From Sapria himalayana (lineage: Eukaryota; Streptophyta; Magnoliopsida; Malpighiales; Rafflesiaceae), in contig JAREIK010003431.1 of assembly GCA_029783825.1 (NCBI GenBank), positions 1,438,674 through 1,502,673 on the forward strand: a stretch of 64,000 nt of DNA, given 5' to 3'. The translations under genes were made by a program, and so were the position numbers. Of the stretch, positions 24,640 through 35,830 are shown piece after piece; the stretch's first letter is position 1, and the number at the start of each line of letters is the position of its first letter. The notes under the pieces are model-generated. The model was not told the DNA's origin, did not search any database, and saw only the letters and a list, made by a program, of their open reading frames with translations.

Positions 24640-26349
24640 TGTTGTCAGTTAGGTATATTAAAATATTTTAGTGAATTTTTTATATTTTTTAAAATATGAA
24701 TTTTTTTTCTCGCTTATATTTTTAGATTAATTATTTGATATATATATTTAAGGTGAAAGATATCAGTTAAAAGTCATTTTCTAATGATTCTTACAACATA
24801 TTAATCGTGATACTATTATTTAAAGTATTATTAAATATAACATTATAAATTTTATTTTGAATATTATATTTCTTAGATATTCTCGTTAGATACTCATATA
24901 TGACAGGACTATCACGAATATGATGAATTTTATAAAATCTTAAAATTTTTTTATTTAGTTATTACTTAGAATCAATATAGTGGCCGATGATGCATGCGAC
25001 TTCAGGGTTATAATGACCAGTCTAAATGTCGGATATTATAGAAACTGTCCAACCATGTTTTTTAAATGTGTTTATCATTACTAATTTTTAAATTTAAAAT
25101 ATTTTATTATGTCTTTCCTTTTAGTCGATCTAGGAATTCTATAATAAACATGTTAGAAATAAGTTTGTATAATATGAATTAATATAGCATCCTCCTTAAA
25201 TCAAATCAAAAATCAATGTCAGTAATCAAAATTGTTATGTTTTCCCTTTCAAACTCATTATTGTAAATGAAATGATCAATGAGCTTGAAGTTTATTTAAT
25301 TTTAAAAATTCCATTACAAAGTTATGTTTGTCTAAAATTTAATGTATTAAATTTTTTGATATATTGATCGATATTTTTTGAGAAGATTAGTGCTACAAGT
25401 ACACACACACACACACACATATCATGCTGAATTTTATTTGATATTTCTTAACTTTTTATTTTTGATTATATGAAATTGTATGTACATTATTATTAATTAT
25501 TATAAATTTTTTACTTATGAGTTGAGATCATATGATAAAATTTAGTTTTAGCCTTTGATTTTTTGGTCTTTTTATTGTTATTATCTATGTTTAGATCTAA
25601 TTTATTTTCATAATATTTATTTTTTATAATTTTTTAATCTAAGAGATTGGATTGTAAGTAGGAAAAGAAGAGTAATATTTTTCTCTAATTTTTTGCTTCT
25701 TATTATTAATTAATTTATTTATGTAAAAATTTATTAAAAACAATATATTATTTTTAATATAATATGCACCTTAATTTTATGTGTAATAGATACTTTTTCA
25801 CATCTACCTTCTATTCTTGTACCTGGAAGTTATAGTTTGTCACCAACATAGTTTTGGACCCTTTGGTGCTTCACTAAAGTAAATTTTAAATGTAAATAAA
25901 AAAAATATGAGCACAAACATGATATTATGATAATATGAGAGTCTAGAAGTTATAGTTAATCTTTAAATTTTAAAGATAAATTGTAAAAAATAAATATATC
26001 TATATATTATTTATAAAATTTCTTTATTTAAAAATATATGTATTTTTTAATTATTTTTTTTAATGCAAAAATCACATAGCTATCGGATTTTTTTTTTTTT
26101 TGAGCTATAGAATGTAATCAATTATTATAAAAAATATAACAGGGCATTTTTTGTAATTAAGGTTGACAAAACTATGACATTCATTGTCTTGTCCTGTAAG
26201 CAAACATAAAAAGTTGCTATCGGATTCATGTGATCTCAACATGACTTTGCTCCAGGCATAGTTTTGGACCATGTCATGTTGGGCTTGTCATGGTTGAATC
26301 ATGTCATCATTTGAGCTATGTTTGGGTTGCTTGACCCACTTTACACCTA
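24640..26349 (-). mobile_element. Second hAT remnant: middle, N-terminal part and 5' end
   Basis: The sequence at 24760-25080 corresponds to the middle of the transposase (the RNIRD to SDIWTS region of the 4041-6145 copy), and 25190-25600 to the N-terminal part. The leader follows, then a GC-richer terminal region at 26180-26340 that ends TTTACACCTA, a worn hAT terminus. It sits directly against antisense copia RNase H sequence at 26350, so it probably inserted there. The element is truncated on its left side. Confidence 0.6.
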
Positions 26350-27100
26350 AAGTTAATTGGAGCCTCTTTAAGTCTTTTTTATATGTCAATTGGTTGCTTT
26401 GCTAGTAGATATTTATGTTTTGTGTTTGTTTGTAAAATGTTATATTTGAGACTTTATCTTATTACTTTATTGTCATAATAAATAGTAATGATAGAAGAGA
26501 GTGAATGTTCTATCTCTTCATATAAGTATTTGATTAAAAATATCTCACACATTACAATAATCACGGTTATGAACTTTGTTTATGTATTTGGTCTCAAAAT
26601 AATTATCTCTTAGAAAAGTATGCAAACTTATCATGTACCTTCTTTGTGTTTTTGCTAGCATCATATTTGAATATGAATGTTCAACTAGCTGCATATTTTT
26701 GTATTCATTGAAAGATATCTCAAATCTTGAAGATTTTTTTATATACCTTTGCATGTGGCCCCTAGGGAAAAATATTCTTGTACATCACACTTTAATCCAT
26801 ATGTTTTGGGTGAATTCTCTTGTCACAAGTCTCATCTTATAGTGCTCTTGTTTTTCATCTAAATCAGTCTTATAAGAGGGTATGATACTAGTTTATAAAT
26901 TTTATTAGAGTGGAGGGCATCTACCTTTTTTAATATTGCTAGATGTCATCCTAGTTGAGATAGTATCTAAGAAAAAGACATAGAAATCCTAAAGCCATCA
27001 GGAAAAGTAGTAAATGATGTAAAAAAAGGAAAAAATATGAGTATGATAATACATATGAAGTAGATTATTGGGTAAATCTCATTAGTTCCTTTGAGAGGGA
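26350..27100 (-). pseudogene. Antisense Ty1-copia RNase H remnant
   Basis: The minus-strand open frame 26754-26545 encodes RYIKKSSRFEISFNEYKNMQ, LVEHSYSN and KTQRRYMISLHTFLRDN. This matches the copia RNase H order RYLKGT...GYSDADWAG...RRSTSGYCFLGN. Downstream, near 26470-26370, YYDNK and TKHK recall LYCDNKSA and RTKHIE. Several core residues are changed and stops are present. The part above 26900 is less clear. Confidence 0.65.
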
Positions 27101-27540
27101 GATTGTAAGGTCTATATTAGATCTATTTCATGTAGGATCATATGACTTTTTGGTAGATTTGTATATGATATGAGAAGCTTCTATGTATATTTTTCTCTTA
27201 GTATAACTAATAAGTTATAGGTGATCATGTTTCTTAGTTTTAGGTGGATTTTTGGGCTATTATATCATTTGGATTTGAATGAGATATTTCTTAGAAAATT
27301 TCACTCTCTGCAAAGTCAACCAGAATTATACTTATTGGTATATATGATGAATTTGTAAGAGTAACAATATATTGTGGATCAATAATTTTAATTATATTTG
27401 ATAGTTTACTTTGTCAACTAGTTGGTAGTAAAGGTGAGATTATAGGTGAAAAAAGGAAAAGTAATTGTTGTTGTCAATCTTTTTTGGCATGCAAAAGATC
27501 CGTGTTGGGCTATGATGTACGACGTCAATTGCGGCATGCA
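27101..27540. other. Intronic stretch with a possible LTR start
   Basis: The purine-rich GAGAGGGAGAT at 27095-27105 directly precedes TGTAAGGTC, the arrangement of a polypurine tract and LTR start on the + strand. No matching second LTR was found. The last 70 bases look like a worn hAT end (GTTGTCAATC...GGGCTATGATG) in which the Mutator-like element at 27541 is embedded. Confidence 0.3.
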
Positions 27541-27624
27541 AGGAAGCACGGACACGGCTTCCTACAGCCATGTCCACATGTTTGACACGTGGACACGACA
27601 CGGACACGGCATGGATACGTGTCC

Positions 27625-27644
27625 GATATGCCACGTGGCATATC
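27625..27644. promoter_or_regulatory. 20-bp perfect palindrome with a G-box core
   Basis: GATATGCCACGTGGCATATC reads the same on both strands and has CACGTG at its centre, the G-box bound by plant bZIP and bHLH factors. The identical 20 bp recurs in the other Mutator-like copy at 58428-58447. Binding is an inference from the motif. Confidence 0.6.
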
Positions 27645-28058
27645 ATTGTACAATTCGTATCCGATACGCCACCTAGCATAACGGATGGTTGTGTCGGCAG
27701 TAGAGGTGTCAACCGGGCCGGCCCAGCTTGGCACGAGGCATGACACGAGAAAAAATCGTGCCCGGGCTCGTGCCGTGCCGTGCCTGACCCGACACGGTTC
27801 GACTTGTGGCACGGCACACCTGCACGGGTTCGTCCCGTGCCGGTGTCACTTGAGCGGTCGAGCATACTGCCTACAGGGCACAGGCTACCCCGCGAAAGAC
27901 CCACGCCCAGTCCCTCCCTCAAAAAAGACCTCGGGTCGGGTCTGATTGGACCCGACCCTCGGTCCAACTTCCACGAGGCCCTAAGCCCTGAACCAACCTA
28001 GATCCCCTATTCCCTCAACAGGAAAAAAAATAAAAAATAATAAAAATATATATTTTCC

Positions 28059-28123
28059 GCCGTTGGATTCGCCTCCAACGGCTAGGGGGCAGAATCCAAC
28101 GGTCCTCATGATTCTGCCCCCTA
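28059..28123. repeat. Conserved paired hairpins, second hAT copy
   Basis: 28059-28067 (GCCGTTGGA) pairs with 28074-28082. 28083-28096 (TAGGGGGCAGAATC in the same sense) pairs with 28110-28123. Both stems are perfect, and order and spacing mirror 6552-6618 in the other copy. Confidence 0.85.
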
Positions 28124-28493
28124 AAAAATTAATAAAAATTCAAAAAAATAAAAAAAATATCTATTTTTATAAAAAATTAATATCTTTAATCTATAAATTC
28201 TATCCCCTCTCTTTAATATTTATGTTTTTCAAAAACATAAATTCTCTCAAATTGTTCTATTTCTCTCTCAAAAATCTTGCTTCTCTCTCTCGGGCATTGG
28301 GATTTTGGCATTCGGCTTGGATTTTCATGAATCTCGACTTGAGTTTTGAACATTAGAGCTTGACTGTGGTGCACCGTGCACGTGACCGACTTCACTGATT
28401 TTATCTGGTAATTTATTTTATGGTTTTTTTAACTTTCTCTCTCTATAGTTTCTCTCTCTAGACCAAAATTAAGAAAAATAAAAATCATAAAAA

Positions 28494-30616
28494 ATGACAA
28501 ATACAACTGAAACATATTTAAATTTAGAAAATAAAAATATTACACAGAGGTTTGAGGCTGCTGAAACTTTGGTTTATCCAGTCGTCTCAACTCAAACTTC
28601 TAAAAAACAAAAAACTAGGAGGACTTCTGTAGTGTGGACTTTTTTTAATATAATAACACAAAAAAAATGTTAGGGGTGAGGAACAAGAAATGACACAGTG
28701 CAAATATTGTATGTGACTTTTAACATGTAAGAGTTCGTTTGAGACTGAGTACCTAAAAAGGCATGCCGAATTATGCACCAAAAAACATGGATCATTAGAT
28801 CCTAGGCAAACCAAACTTGGCTCTGCATTTTTTGAGACTGGATCGAGTTCAGTCTCAAAGTTTACTCCCTTCATATATTCCAGCGAGTTGGGTAGGGACG
28901 GCATAGTCAGACTTATCACATTGATGGGTCTTCCGATCAGATTTTCGGAAGATCTAAGGGTAGTGCGCTTCATGCAGACATATTTTCAGCCTGTCTATCG
29001 TAGGATTCCTAGGTCCACATTTAGGAATGACATACTAAAGATATATAAGTTAGAAAAATAAAAAATAATTAAGGAATTTATGGTATATAGTGGAGTGATG
29101 TCTGTGACATTCGATATATGGACAAGTCACGATGAATCTTCTTATGCATGTCTCACCAGCCACTATGTTGATTCTAACTGGATAATGAATAAAAAAAATT
29201 TAGGATTCTCTGAGATTCTTCATTCTCATGGTGGTCCTGCCATTTTTGAGTGTATGATGAAAATCTTTAGGGAATATAAAATTTAAAATAAAATTTTTAG
29301 GGTCACATTCGATAACTCATCTAATAATGGAGTAGCGATCAATATGTTTGTTAGGAATATTAGAGACGCATCATTAGGAGAGATCTTTCATGTCAGATGC
29401 ATGTGTCACGTAATTATACTGATTGTTCAAGCGGGTATGAAGGTGTGTTCCCCCGCGTTGGATAATATACATAATACACTAAAATATATTCGTACTCCTC
29501 GCAGACAACAAGACTTTGATAGTCTCTGTTTGTCTGTGAATCTTAAGAAGAAGAAATTCTAATCGGATGTGAGACATCGTTGGAATTACACGTACATTAT
29601 GTCAGAATCATGTGTTGGATACGAACACGTAATATCCGATTACGTCAATAGTAAGAGTGACGAACTTATTATTGACGACACTGATTGGGTTTCAAGAATT
29701 TCATTTATGAAATTCCTGAAGATATTTTATGACACGACGAACATGTGTTCGTCGGTTTATACGTTCACCACTTGCATTGTACTCAGGTACATATGCAATA
29801 TTAGTAGTATGTTTAGGAAGTATCGAGCTGACCCGACACTTAGCCATATGGTTGCAGAGATGGAAACCAAGTACCTGAAGTACTGGTCTACCGTTCCATC
29901 TCTTTATTGCCTCGATGTATGCATGGACCCTAGGGTTAAGGTGGAAGGGGTAGAAAATACCCTGACTTACATTTTCTTGTGCATGAACCTAGAAGACCCA
30001 CTTGAATGGTTCATTCACAAGAAGTTGACTTCCTGTTCACATATTACGATACTAGATATGGTGGTGGTAGTGAGACTGTGATTATGGTGGTGGTGGTAGA
30101 GATGGAAAAATCACATATTATGATTTTTCCATTCAGCTAGCGAGGGGGAAACGTAGGGGTGGACCATCACATAGGAGCGAGCTGTCTCGGTACTTAGATA
30201 CCGATTACTGCTCAATCCTATCACATTTTGATATTAAGAATCTTGATTTATTATATTGGTGAAAATTATACGAGTCCACCTTTCTCGTGCTATCTAGTAT
30301 TGCACGGGATCTACTGACTCCTTTGGGGTCGAGCGTAACATCGAAGTCTGTTTTTTCTGTTGCAGTAAACGTGATTTCGGATAGAAGATCGAGATTACGT
30401 CTAGATATGGTTGAAGCCTTGGCTTGTTTGAAGGATTGGGATGATTCAAAGTTTAGCATCCATGATCGTGTTGGAGTTGGGACTGAGACAGGGACTGCAG
30501 TCGTATCCGCATCCACTATGATGGCGGAGGAGTTGATTGCCGATAATGGTGATTCATATGATACTGATCTTGATGTTGCGGCTGATGATTCTCATGATAT
30601 ATCGATTGATGATTGA
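28494..30616 (+). pseudogene. hAT transposase pseudogene, second near-complete copy
   Basis: The coding region starts MTNTTETYLNLEN at 28494 and ends in a stop at 30614-30616, about 700 codons long. The zinc finger keeps CKYC and LKRHAELC but has lost the residues between them through mutation. The catalytic-core motif SVTFDIWTSHDES and the second Asp motif FDNSSNN are present. The C-terminal motif reads SVTSKSVFSVAVNVISDRRS, with Lys where Glu is usual in hAT enzymes, and ends VEALACLKDW. Several stops and frameshifts break it, including a one-base shift soon after the start, near 28665. It is clearly defunct. Its damage sites largely differ from those in the copy at 4041-6145. Confidence 0.85.
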
Positions 30617-31142
30617 TGATGATCTACTATTTTTTATTTTCGATGTTTTTTTATTGATTGTACATTTTTTTGTATGTTATGTTGAAACTGTAATTTGTTT
30701 TGTTCGGACCTTCGGTTTCAAATGGATGATTGATAATTTTTTATTTGTCTTGTTTATATTTTTTTTAATTTTTATTTTTACTAACATAATGTATTGATTT
30801 ATTTTTTTTTTGTTTTAATTTTTCTTTTAAAAATTAATAACTTTATTATATAATTAATAATTATAATAAAATTTAAACTAATTTGATATTACAAAAAAAA
30901 ATTTAACCTTTGTTTTTTAATAAAATTTTAATTTTAACATTTTTAAAATTATAAATATATAATACTATACAAAATATAAAATTTTAAATATATTTAAATA
31001 TTAAAAAAAAAAAAATTTGTCCCGAATGGCCTAGCCTGGCCAGTTTGACACCTCTAGTTTGCAGTCGTATTCATGTCTATAGTGCCCGACGTCTGACGAC
31101 GTCGGGTGGCCAACGTCGCCGCATGGGAGACGTTGGCCTTTG

Positions 31143-31285
31143 GCAGGGGGCTGGCGCAATTTGAGGGTGAGGCAGGGAGCGAGCGCGATTTGAGGGAGAG
31201 GCAGGGAGCGAGCGCGATTTGAGGGAGAGGCAGGGAGCGAGCGCGATTTGAGGGAGAGGCAGGGGCAGGCGTGTTTGAGGGGGAG
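31143..31285. repeat. 29-bp minisatellite inside the Mutator-like element
   Basis: Units starting at 31143, 31172, 31201 and 31230 are each 29 bp. The last three are identical (core GCAGGGAGCGAGCGCGATTT), and a 27-bp diverged unit starts at 31259. All are GC-rich in AT-rich surroundings. Confidence 0.9.
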
Positions 31286-31699
31286 GCAGGGGCGAGTGTA
31301 TTTGTGTGGGAAATGTGGCCTAAAATAAAATATTTTTATAAAATAAAATAAATTATTTTTATTTTATAAAATAAAAAAAATATAATTTTATATAATATAA
31401 TTTTAAAATATTATTTTATAAAATAAGATAATTATAAATATTATCTTATAAAATAAAATAAAATAAAATATTTTTATTTTATAAAATAAACAAAATATAT
31501 TTATTTTATATAATAAAATATTTTAATTTAATTTAATAATTTTTATTTTTATTTGTATTTTTATTTTTATTTAAAATTATCATGCCGTATCCTAGCCGTA
31601 TCTGTATTCTAGTTTTTTAGAATGTACCGTGTTCCTGTATCCTGCCGTGTCGTATCCTCGTGTCTGTGTCCGTGTCCGTGTTTCTTCGACGGCATGCAG

Positions 31700-32109
31700 G
31701 CCAAAAACCATGGTCTAACATGACTTAAATTCTGACATGGGCTAACACGTGCCTATTCTAGGCATGGTTTCGACCATGTTGGGTTATGTTGTGTGCTGCT
31801 TTTCACTGGCCATCCTGCCTATTAGACCCCTAATTTGTGTTGTCTTATTAAGATATTTTTTTTCATCAATTTTGTGCTTAAGAGATTTTTTGACACATGA
31901 AATCTTATATATAATTTTGTGGTTCATGAAATAAGTGGTAAAATTGCCTTAAATGAATTATAATGCATTGATACATTTTATTTTTAAATTTTTTTTATCA
32001 AATTATTTTTTTATTATATTATGTAATATTTTAAAAATAAAAATACATGTAATCTATCATGAAAAATGTAAACTCATCAAAATTATAATAAAGTAAAAAA
32101 ATAATAAAA
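31700..32109. other. Worn hAT end and AT-rich intron
   Basis: 31700-31830 is GC-rich, with phrases such as CATGGTCTAACATGAC, and ends GCCTATTAGACCCCTA, resembling a decayed hAT terminus. With 27466-27540 it may be an old hAT copy that received the Mutator-like element. The rest is AT-rich without a gene. Confidence 0.35.
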
Positions 32110-33540
32110 TAAAACTAAAAATAACAATCTCTTTCAAGTTTACGTGTAAAGGTCGAAAACATAAGTTAAGGTGTTGTTAGGATCTTCGAGAAGACATGTA
32201 TTGGCTGCTATGCTATTAGAATAACTGCTGTAGTAATGATATTATCCTAGATTTTTTTCTTGAGTAAGGAACAATCCATCACTCCACTTTGTGTTTTGTT
32301 CATTCATAAAATATTGAATTGAATGCTGTCTTATTTTTTATTTTCACAGTAAATAGTAGTGAGAGAAAAAAATGAATATTTCATTTCTATGAGTTGATAT
32401 TACAACCAAAATATCTTACAAGTGATTATTATTATTATTATTTATACATATGTATTGTATCACAAAATTAATGTATGTCTTTTATATTTGTAGGAGATAA
32501 TATTGTCTTGAATAAAAATATAAAAATTTGATGTATCATAGATCTTATTTTGGTACATGTTTGTTAAAAGGTGTCAAACGGCTTGGGATTTTCAGGCTCA
32601 ATCGGGCTGGCGTGTCATGCCTAGCTTGACATGCTTTTTTGGAGAGCAGGCGCGACATGAGCCTGCGACCCAAAATTCACTTGGGTTCGGGTTGGTTTGG
32701 CCCAATTTGGGTCAGGTTGGCCAATTTTTTAAAAAACCTAGGGTTTCTGTGCCACGTCATTGTCGCCTGTCAAGTGTGCTGAGCCTCACTTGTTGGGTGT
32801 CGGCACGTCACCTCTCATCAGGCGTTGCTATGTGCGTGGGCTTGCGTGCCATACCCAAGTGCCAGACATCGGCACCCCCCGTCTGGCGTCTCTCAGTGCA
32901 TGGCCTGGCATGCCGTGCCCATGTGCCAAGCACCCGTGCCGTGTCTGGCATGACACGCATACCAAAAAGTTTTGGCCTGGCATGGAACAACTCATGCTGA
33001 CTGTGTGCCCGACACGGGCTCGGGCATGTCACGGTAGCTTGCCATGCCGGGCCAAGTATGACTGAATCATGTCAGCCTGTTTGTTTGACACCTATAATTT
33101 TTGTGCCCAACTAGAATCAAGATACTTGACTAATTATAAATTCTCATGATTACTAAAAGTATTTTAAGTATTATAATTTTTTTTCATATATCTTAGTATG
33201 TGAAAAGGTGCGTTAAAGAGAATATATTGACTAGAATCTTGAATGTGACTAAATTTACTGATTGCATATATTATATCTAATCTAATAATAACCAAATAAT
33301 TAATTTTTTATTTGATTTTTTTTTATAAATAATAAAATCAATTGGTTGAGTTGTATTAGAAATAGAATTAATTTTTGAATCAATATGAGTGCCTAATTTT
33401 TTATTATTCTTTATATTTTTGATGTTAGCATTCAATCTATGGATTTTCATAATTATTATTACTCATGTTATATGAGTATTTAATGTTTGAATTTAACTAG
33501 AGCATATTTTTGCATCATTTTATGAATTTTCTTTTTTATT
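32110..33540 (-). pseudogene. Antisense Ty1-copia RT-RNase H remnant, split by a short hAT element
   Basis: On the minus strand, 33290-33110 encodes pieces resembling DIIYAISKFSHIQDSSQY, FHILRYMKKNY and LVKYLDSSWAQ. These match copia DISYAVxxVSQF, LRYLKG and GYTDADWAG. Beyond the inserted element (32565-33096), 32340-32250 gives NSIFYE and TKHK, equivalent to NPVFHERTKH. The frame is broken repeatedly. Confidence 0.7.
32565..33096. mobile_element. Non-autonomous hAT element, 532 bp
   Basis: The ends are TAAAAGGTGTCAAACG and GTTTGACACCTATA. The flanks ATGTTTGT (32557-32564) and ATTTTTGT (33097-33104) match at 7 of 8. The interior is GC-rich and non-coding, with a TTTTTTAAAAAACCTAGGGTTTC segment near 32725-32747 shared with other short copies. 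Long open frames here are by-products of GC content. It interrupts an antisense copia remnant. Confidence 0.8.
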
Positions 33541-34289
33541 GTGGTATCAGTGCTGTTCGGCTTCTATCCATGATTTAAAAAGCGAAATATATTTAATAGA
33601 ATTTTAGAAAGAAAAATTTTTTATTGAAAAAATAACACTTAATAATACTTTTGAGTAGTTAACAACTTGGTGGTTTGTAAAAGTGATCATCTCATCTTTT
33701 ATGCAGATCTAAGGAAGTATCTAAAATCTTTGAATGTTCTCTACAAGTCTAGAGATTTTTATGGAAATCCTTTTCTTTTATACTCTTCAATAAGTGTAGA
33801 TATCATTGAAATCTTTTAAAATTTTTTATATTTTTGTTTGCAAAGAAAGATTTCTCTAAGTTTTAGAATCTTTAGACCTTATATAAAGTTCTAATAAATT
33901 ATTTGTCTCCATTTGATAAACAGAGGGGCTCTCCATAAGTGGTGGTGAGACATTCTCCCTCATCAATATGCAGATGTCCTCATTGATCCCTCTCCTTGAA
34001 ATTGCTTGATTTATTCTTGGTATTGCCACAGTGTTGTTGCTGACTTTTAATTAGTTTTGTTTTCTAGTAGTATCTTTTATTTCCTTATATATTTTTTGTA
34101 GGATTGAATGTTATTTCTTCTCATGATTTAGTCCGTCATGATTTAGTCAATTTCTTTGTCATAGGATAACTTACTATTAGTGTCCTCTTATAAATTTCTC
34201 AGCCTAGCACCTTTTTATCATTATGATAAAACTTGATATCGTTAATATGAAAGATATGATGAATCTTTAGCATTAGTGTGGTCAGGTAG

Positions 34290-35110
34290 TACCAATATTG
34301 ATTTTTCTATTTCAACTTTCTTTAAGTTTTTAAAGGCTTGCTGGTATTTCTCAACTCTTGTCCATCTCATTTTTTTCTTAAGAAGATCAATCAATGGAGT
34401 TATTCTTGCTGAATACTTCTTGATGAACCGCCTTTATAGTTAACTAGGATTGAGGACTTTAATTGTGATATCTTAGTATGAGGAATTCATTCCTGAATAA
34501 TTCTGGTCTTGTTCTCATTCATTATGAATTTTTTATCTTTGATACAATATCTTGTGAAACTCATTTTCTCTAGAACAAAAAAAAATTTCTCTCTTCTCAT
34601 ATAGTTCATCCTGTCTTGATAGTCGAAATATTTTTCTTAGATGATTAACTTGCTATTCTAATGTGTTATTATATATAAAATTATCATTTAGATATACCAG
34701 ATAAATTTAGATAGGAAACATGAAATATCTTGTTCAACAATGTGTAGAATATAACATGTGCATTAGCAAGGCTAGAGTGCATTACTAGGAATTCATAGGA
34801 GTTATATTTTGTCATGCACATTGTCTCTGGCTCATCTCATTCAATTATTCTCACTTGATAGTAGTTTGATCGTAAGTCCAACTTAGTGAATTATTATGTT
34901 CTAAATTGGTCAAATATATCATTAATAAGAGGAGTGAGATATTTATTTTTTATCATCATTTTGTTAAATGTTAAATAGTCAATGAATATTCCTTTTGATT
35001 CGTCATACTTCTTCTAGAATAAGATCAATGCACTAAATTAAGCCTTGAATAGTTGGATGAACCCAACATCCAACAACTCATTTAATTTTTTTCTTAACTC
35101 TAATTTTGAG
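34290..35110 (-). pseudogene. Ty3-gypsy reverse transcriptase remnant
   Basis: Minus-strand pieces in order: ELLDVGFIQ, YDESKGIFIDYLTFNKM, TPLINDIFDQF, FTKLDLRSNYYQVRI, EFLVMHSSLANAHVIFYTLL and finally PQS*LTIKAVHQEVFSKNNS with DKS. These correspond to the RT blocks ELLDAGFIRPS, RMCVDYRALNK, PIPRIDDLFDQL, FSKIDLRSGYHQIRI, FGLTNAPATF and the FLGLANYYRRF-TAPLTDLLKK end. Stops and frameshifts are frequent. Confidence 0.78.
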
Positions 35111-35329
35111 GGTGTCATCTTATAGGATACCATGACAAGGAGGTTTGGTTCTCAACTCTAATTTCATCTTGTGATCTTCCTCCTTTGGTAGGAATTTTTT
35201 GATTAGCTTTGATGTCACATGTCTTTGAATTCACTTAGCACATTCTTGTTTTTTATGGATAAATGATTTTTCATAGGGCCAATCATGTGTTTGATGATTG
35301 TAGACATTATTTATAGTATCTCTTTTTCT

Positions 35330-35480
35330 AAGATATTCATTGAATGTAAAGAATTAATTAACACAACTTTTACATGACATAGGAAATTTATTCTGATAAC
35401 TACCTTCAAGTCATCAATGGTTGCTACTGTCAAAAAAACTATGCCTTTACATGGTCTGATCTTAATCATCACTTCATGAG
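35330..35480 (-). pseudogene. Ty3-gypsy protease-region remnant
   Basis: The minus strand encodes VATIDDLKVVIRINFLCHVK followed by VVLINSLHSM. This matches the stretch after the active site of plant gypsy proteases (DDFDVVLGMDFL...KVIPMPL). The catalytic DTGA motif itself was not found. Confidence 0.6.
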
Positions 35481-35830
35481 CTATCCTTGTGATTGTTTGA
35501 TAGTGAAGTTGATTATATTGAGTTAATCTATCTCTTTAGATGTCCAAAGCTTGAGTTTTCTTGCCTCGTCCTTTAAGATAAAATTATGTGAGATATCAAT
35601 TTTTATCATGACCCAAGTGAACATATCATTTACCTTGGTCTTTACGTACATGAGTTCTTTGTTTTGAGATTATTTTTTGCTTTGCTCAACTTTGAGGGCA
35701 TTCAACAACTACAATGACCCTATGTGAATATCATCATGTTCTTACTCGGGTTTTCTCTTGATCAGAGTATTGAGAGCATTCTTCTTAGGATATTTACGAG
35801 CTCAACTGTGGTCCATCTCATATTAAATAA

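Larger units (their letters stand above)
27701..31056 (+). mobile_element. Near full-length hAT element (3.36 kb) nested in the Mutator-like element
   Basis: The left end is TAGAGGTGTCAACCGGGCC and the right end CCAGTTTGACACCTCTA. The flanks GTCGGCAG (27693-27700) and GTTTGCAG (31057-31064) match at 6 of 8. The GC-rich left subterminal region runs to about 27970. The paired hairpins are at 28059-28123 and a plus-strand transposase pseudogene is at 28494-30616. It is the mirror-oriented sister of the element at 3508-6928, and the two are clearly alignable over their whole lengths. Confidence 0.88.
27541..31689. mobile_element. Mutator-like non-autonomous element, split by a hAT insertion
   Basis: The left part (27541-27700) begins AGGAAGCACGGACACGG. 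The right part (about 31065-31689) ends CCGTGTCCGTGTTTCTTCGA, whose inverse contains CACGGACACGG. The flanks CGGCATGCA (27532-27540) and CGGCATGCA (31690-31698) are an exact 9-bp duplication, the size typical of Mutator-like elements. Without the 3356-bp hAT the unit is about 785 bp. It contains a perfect G-box palindrome and a 29-bp minisatellite. No transposase remains. A related copy is at 57962-58572. Confidence 0.7.

Noticed and set aside
27440..27967. A 175-codon open frame, with overlapping frames on both strands, across the GC-rich hAT end
   Set aside because: It runs through the Mutator-like end and hAT subterminal repeats, has no domain, and arises because GC-rich sequence lacks stops. 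The same kind of frame occurs at every hAT end.
31143..31285. Regular 29-bp repeats that superficially recall a CRISPR array
   Set aside because: Units are contiguous, without spacers, and lie in a plant transposable element; it is a minisatellite.
32557..33065. Open frames of 147 and 101 codons in the 532-bp hAT element
   Set aside because: They begin at or within the terminal repeat and have low-complexity composition from CATGACAC/GGCACG words; the element is non-coding.
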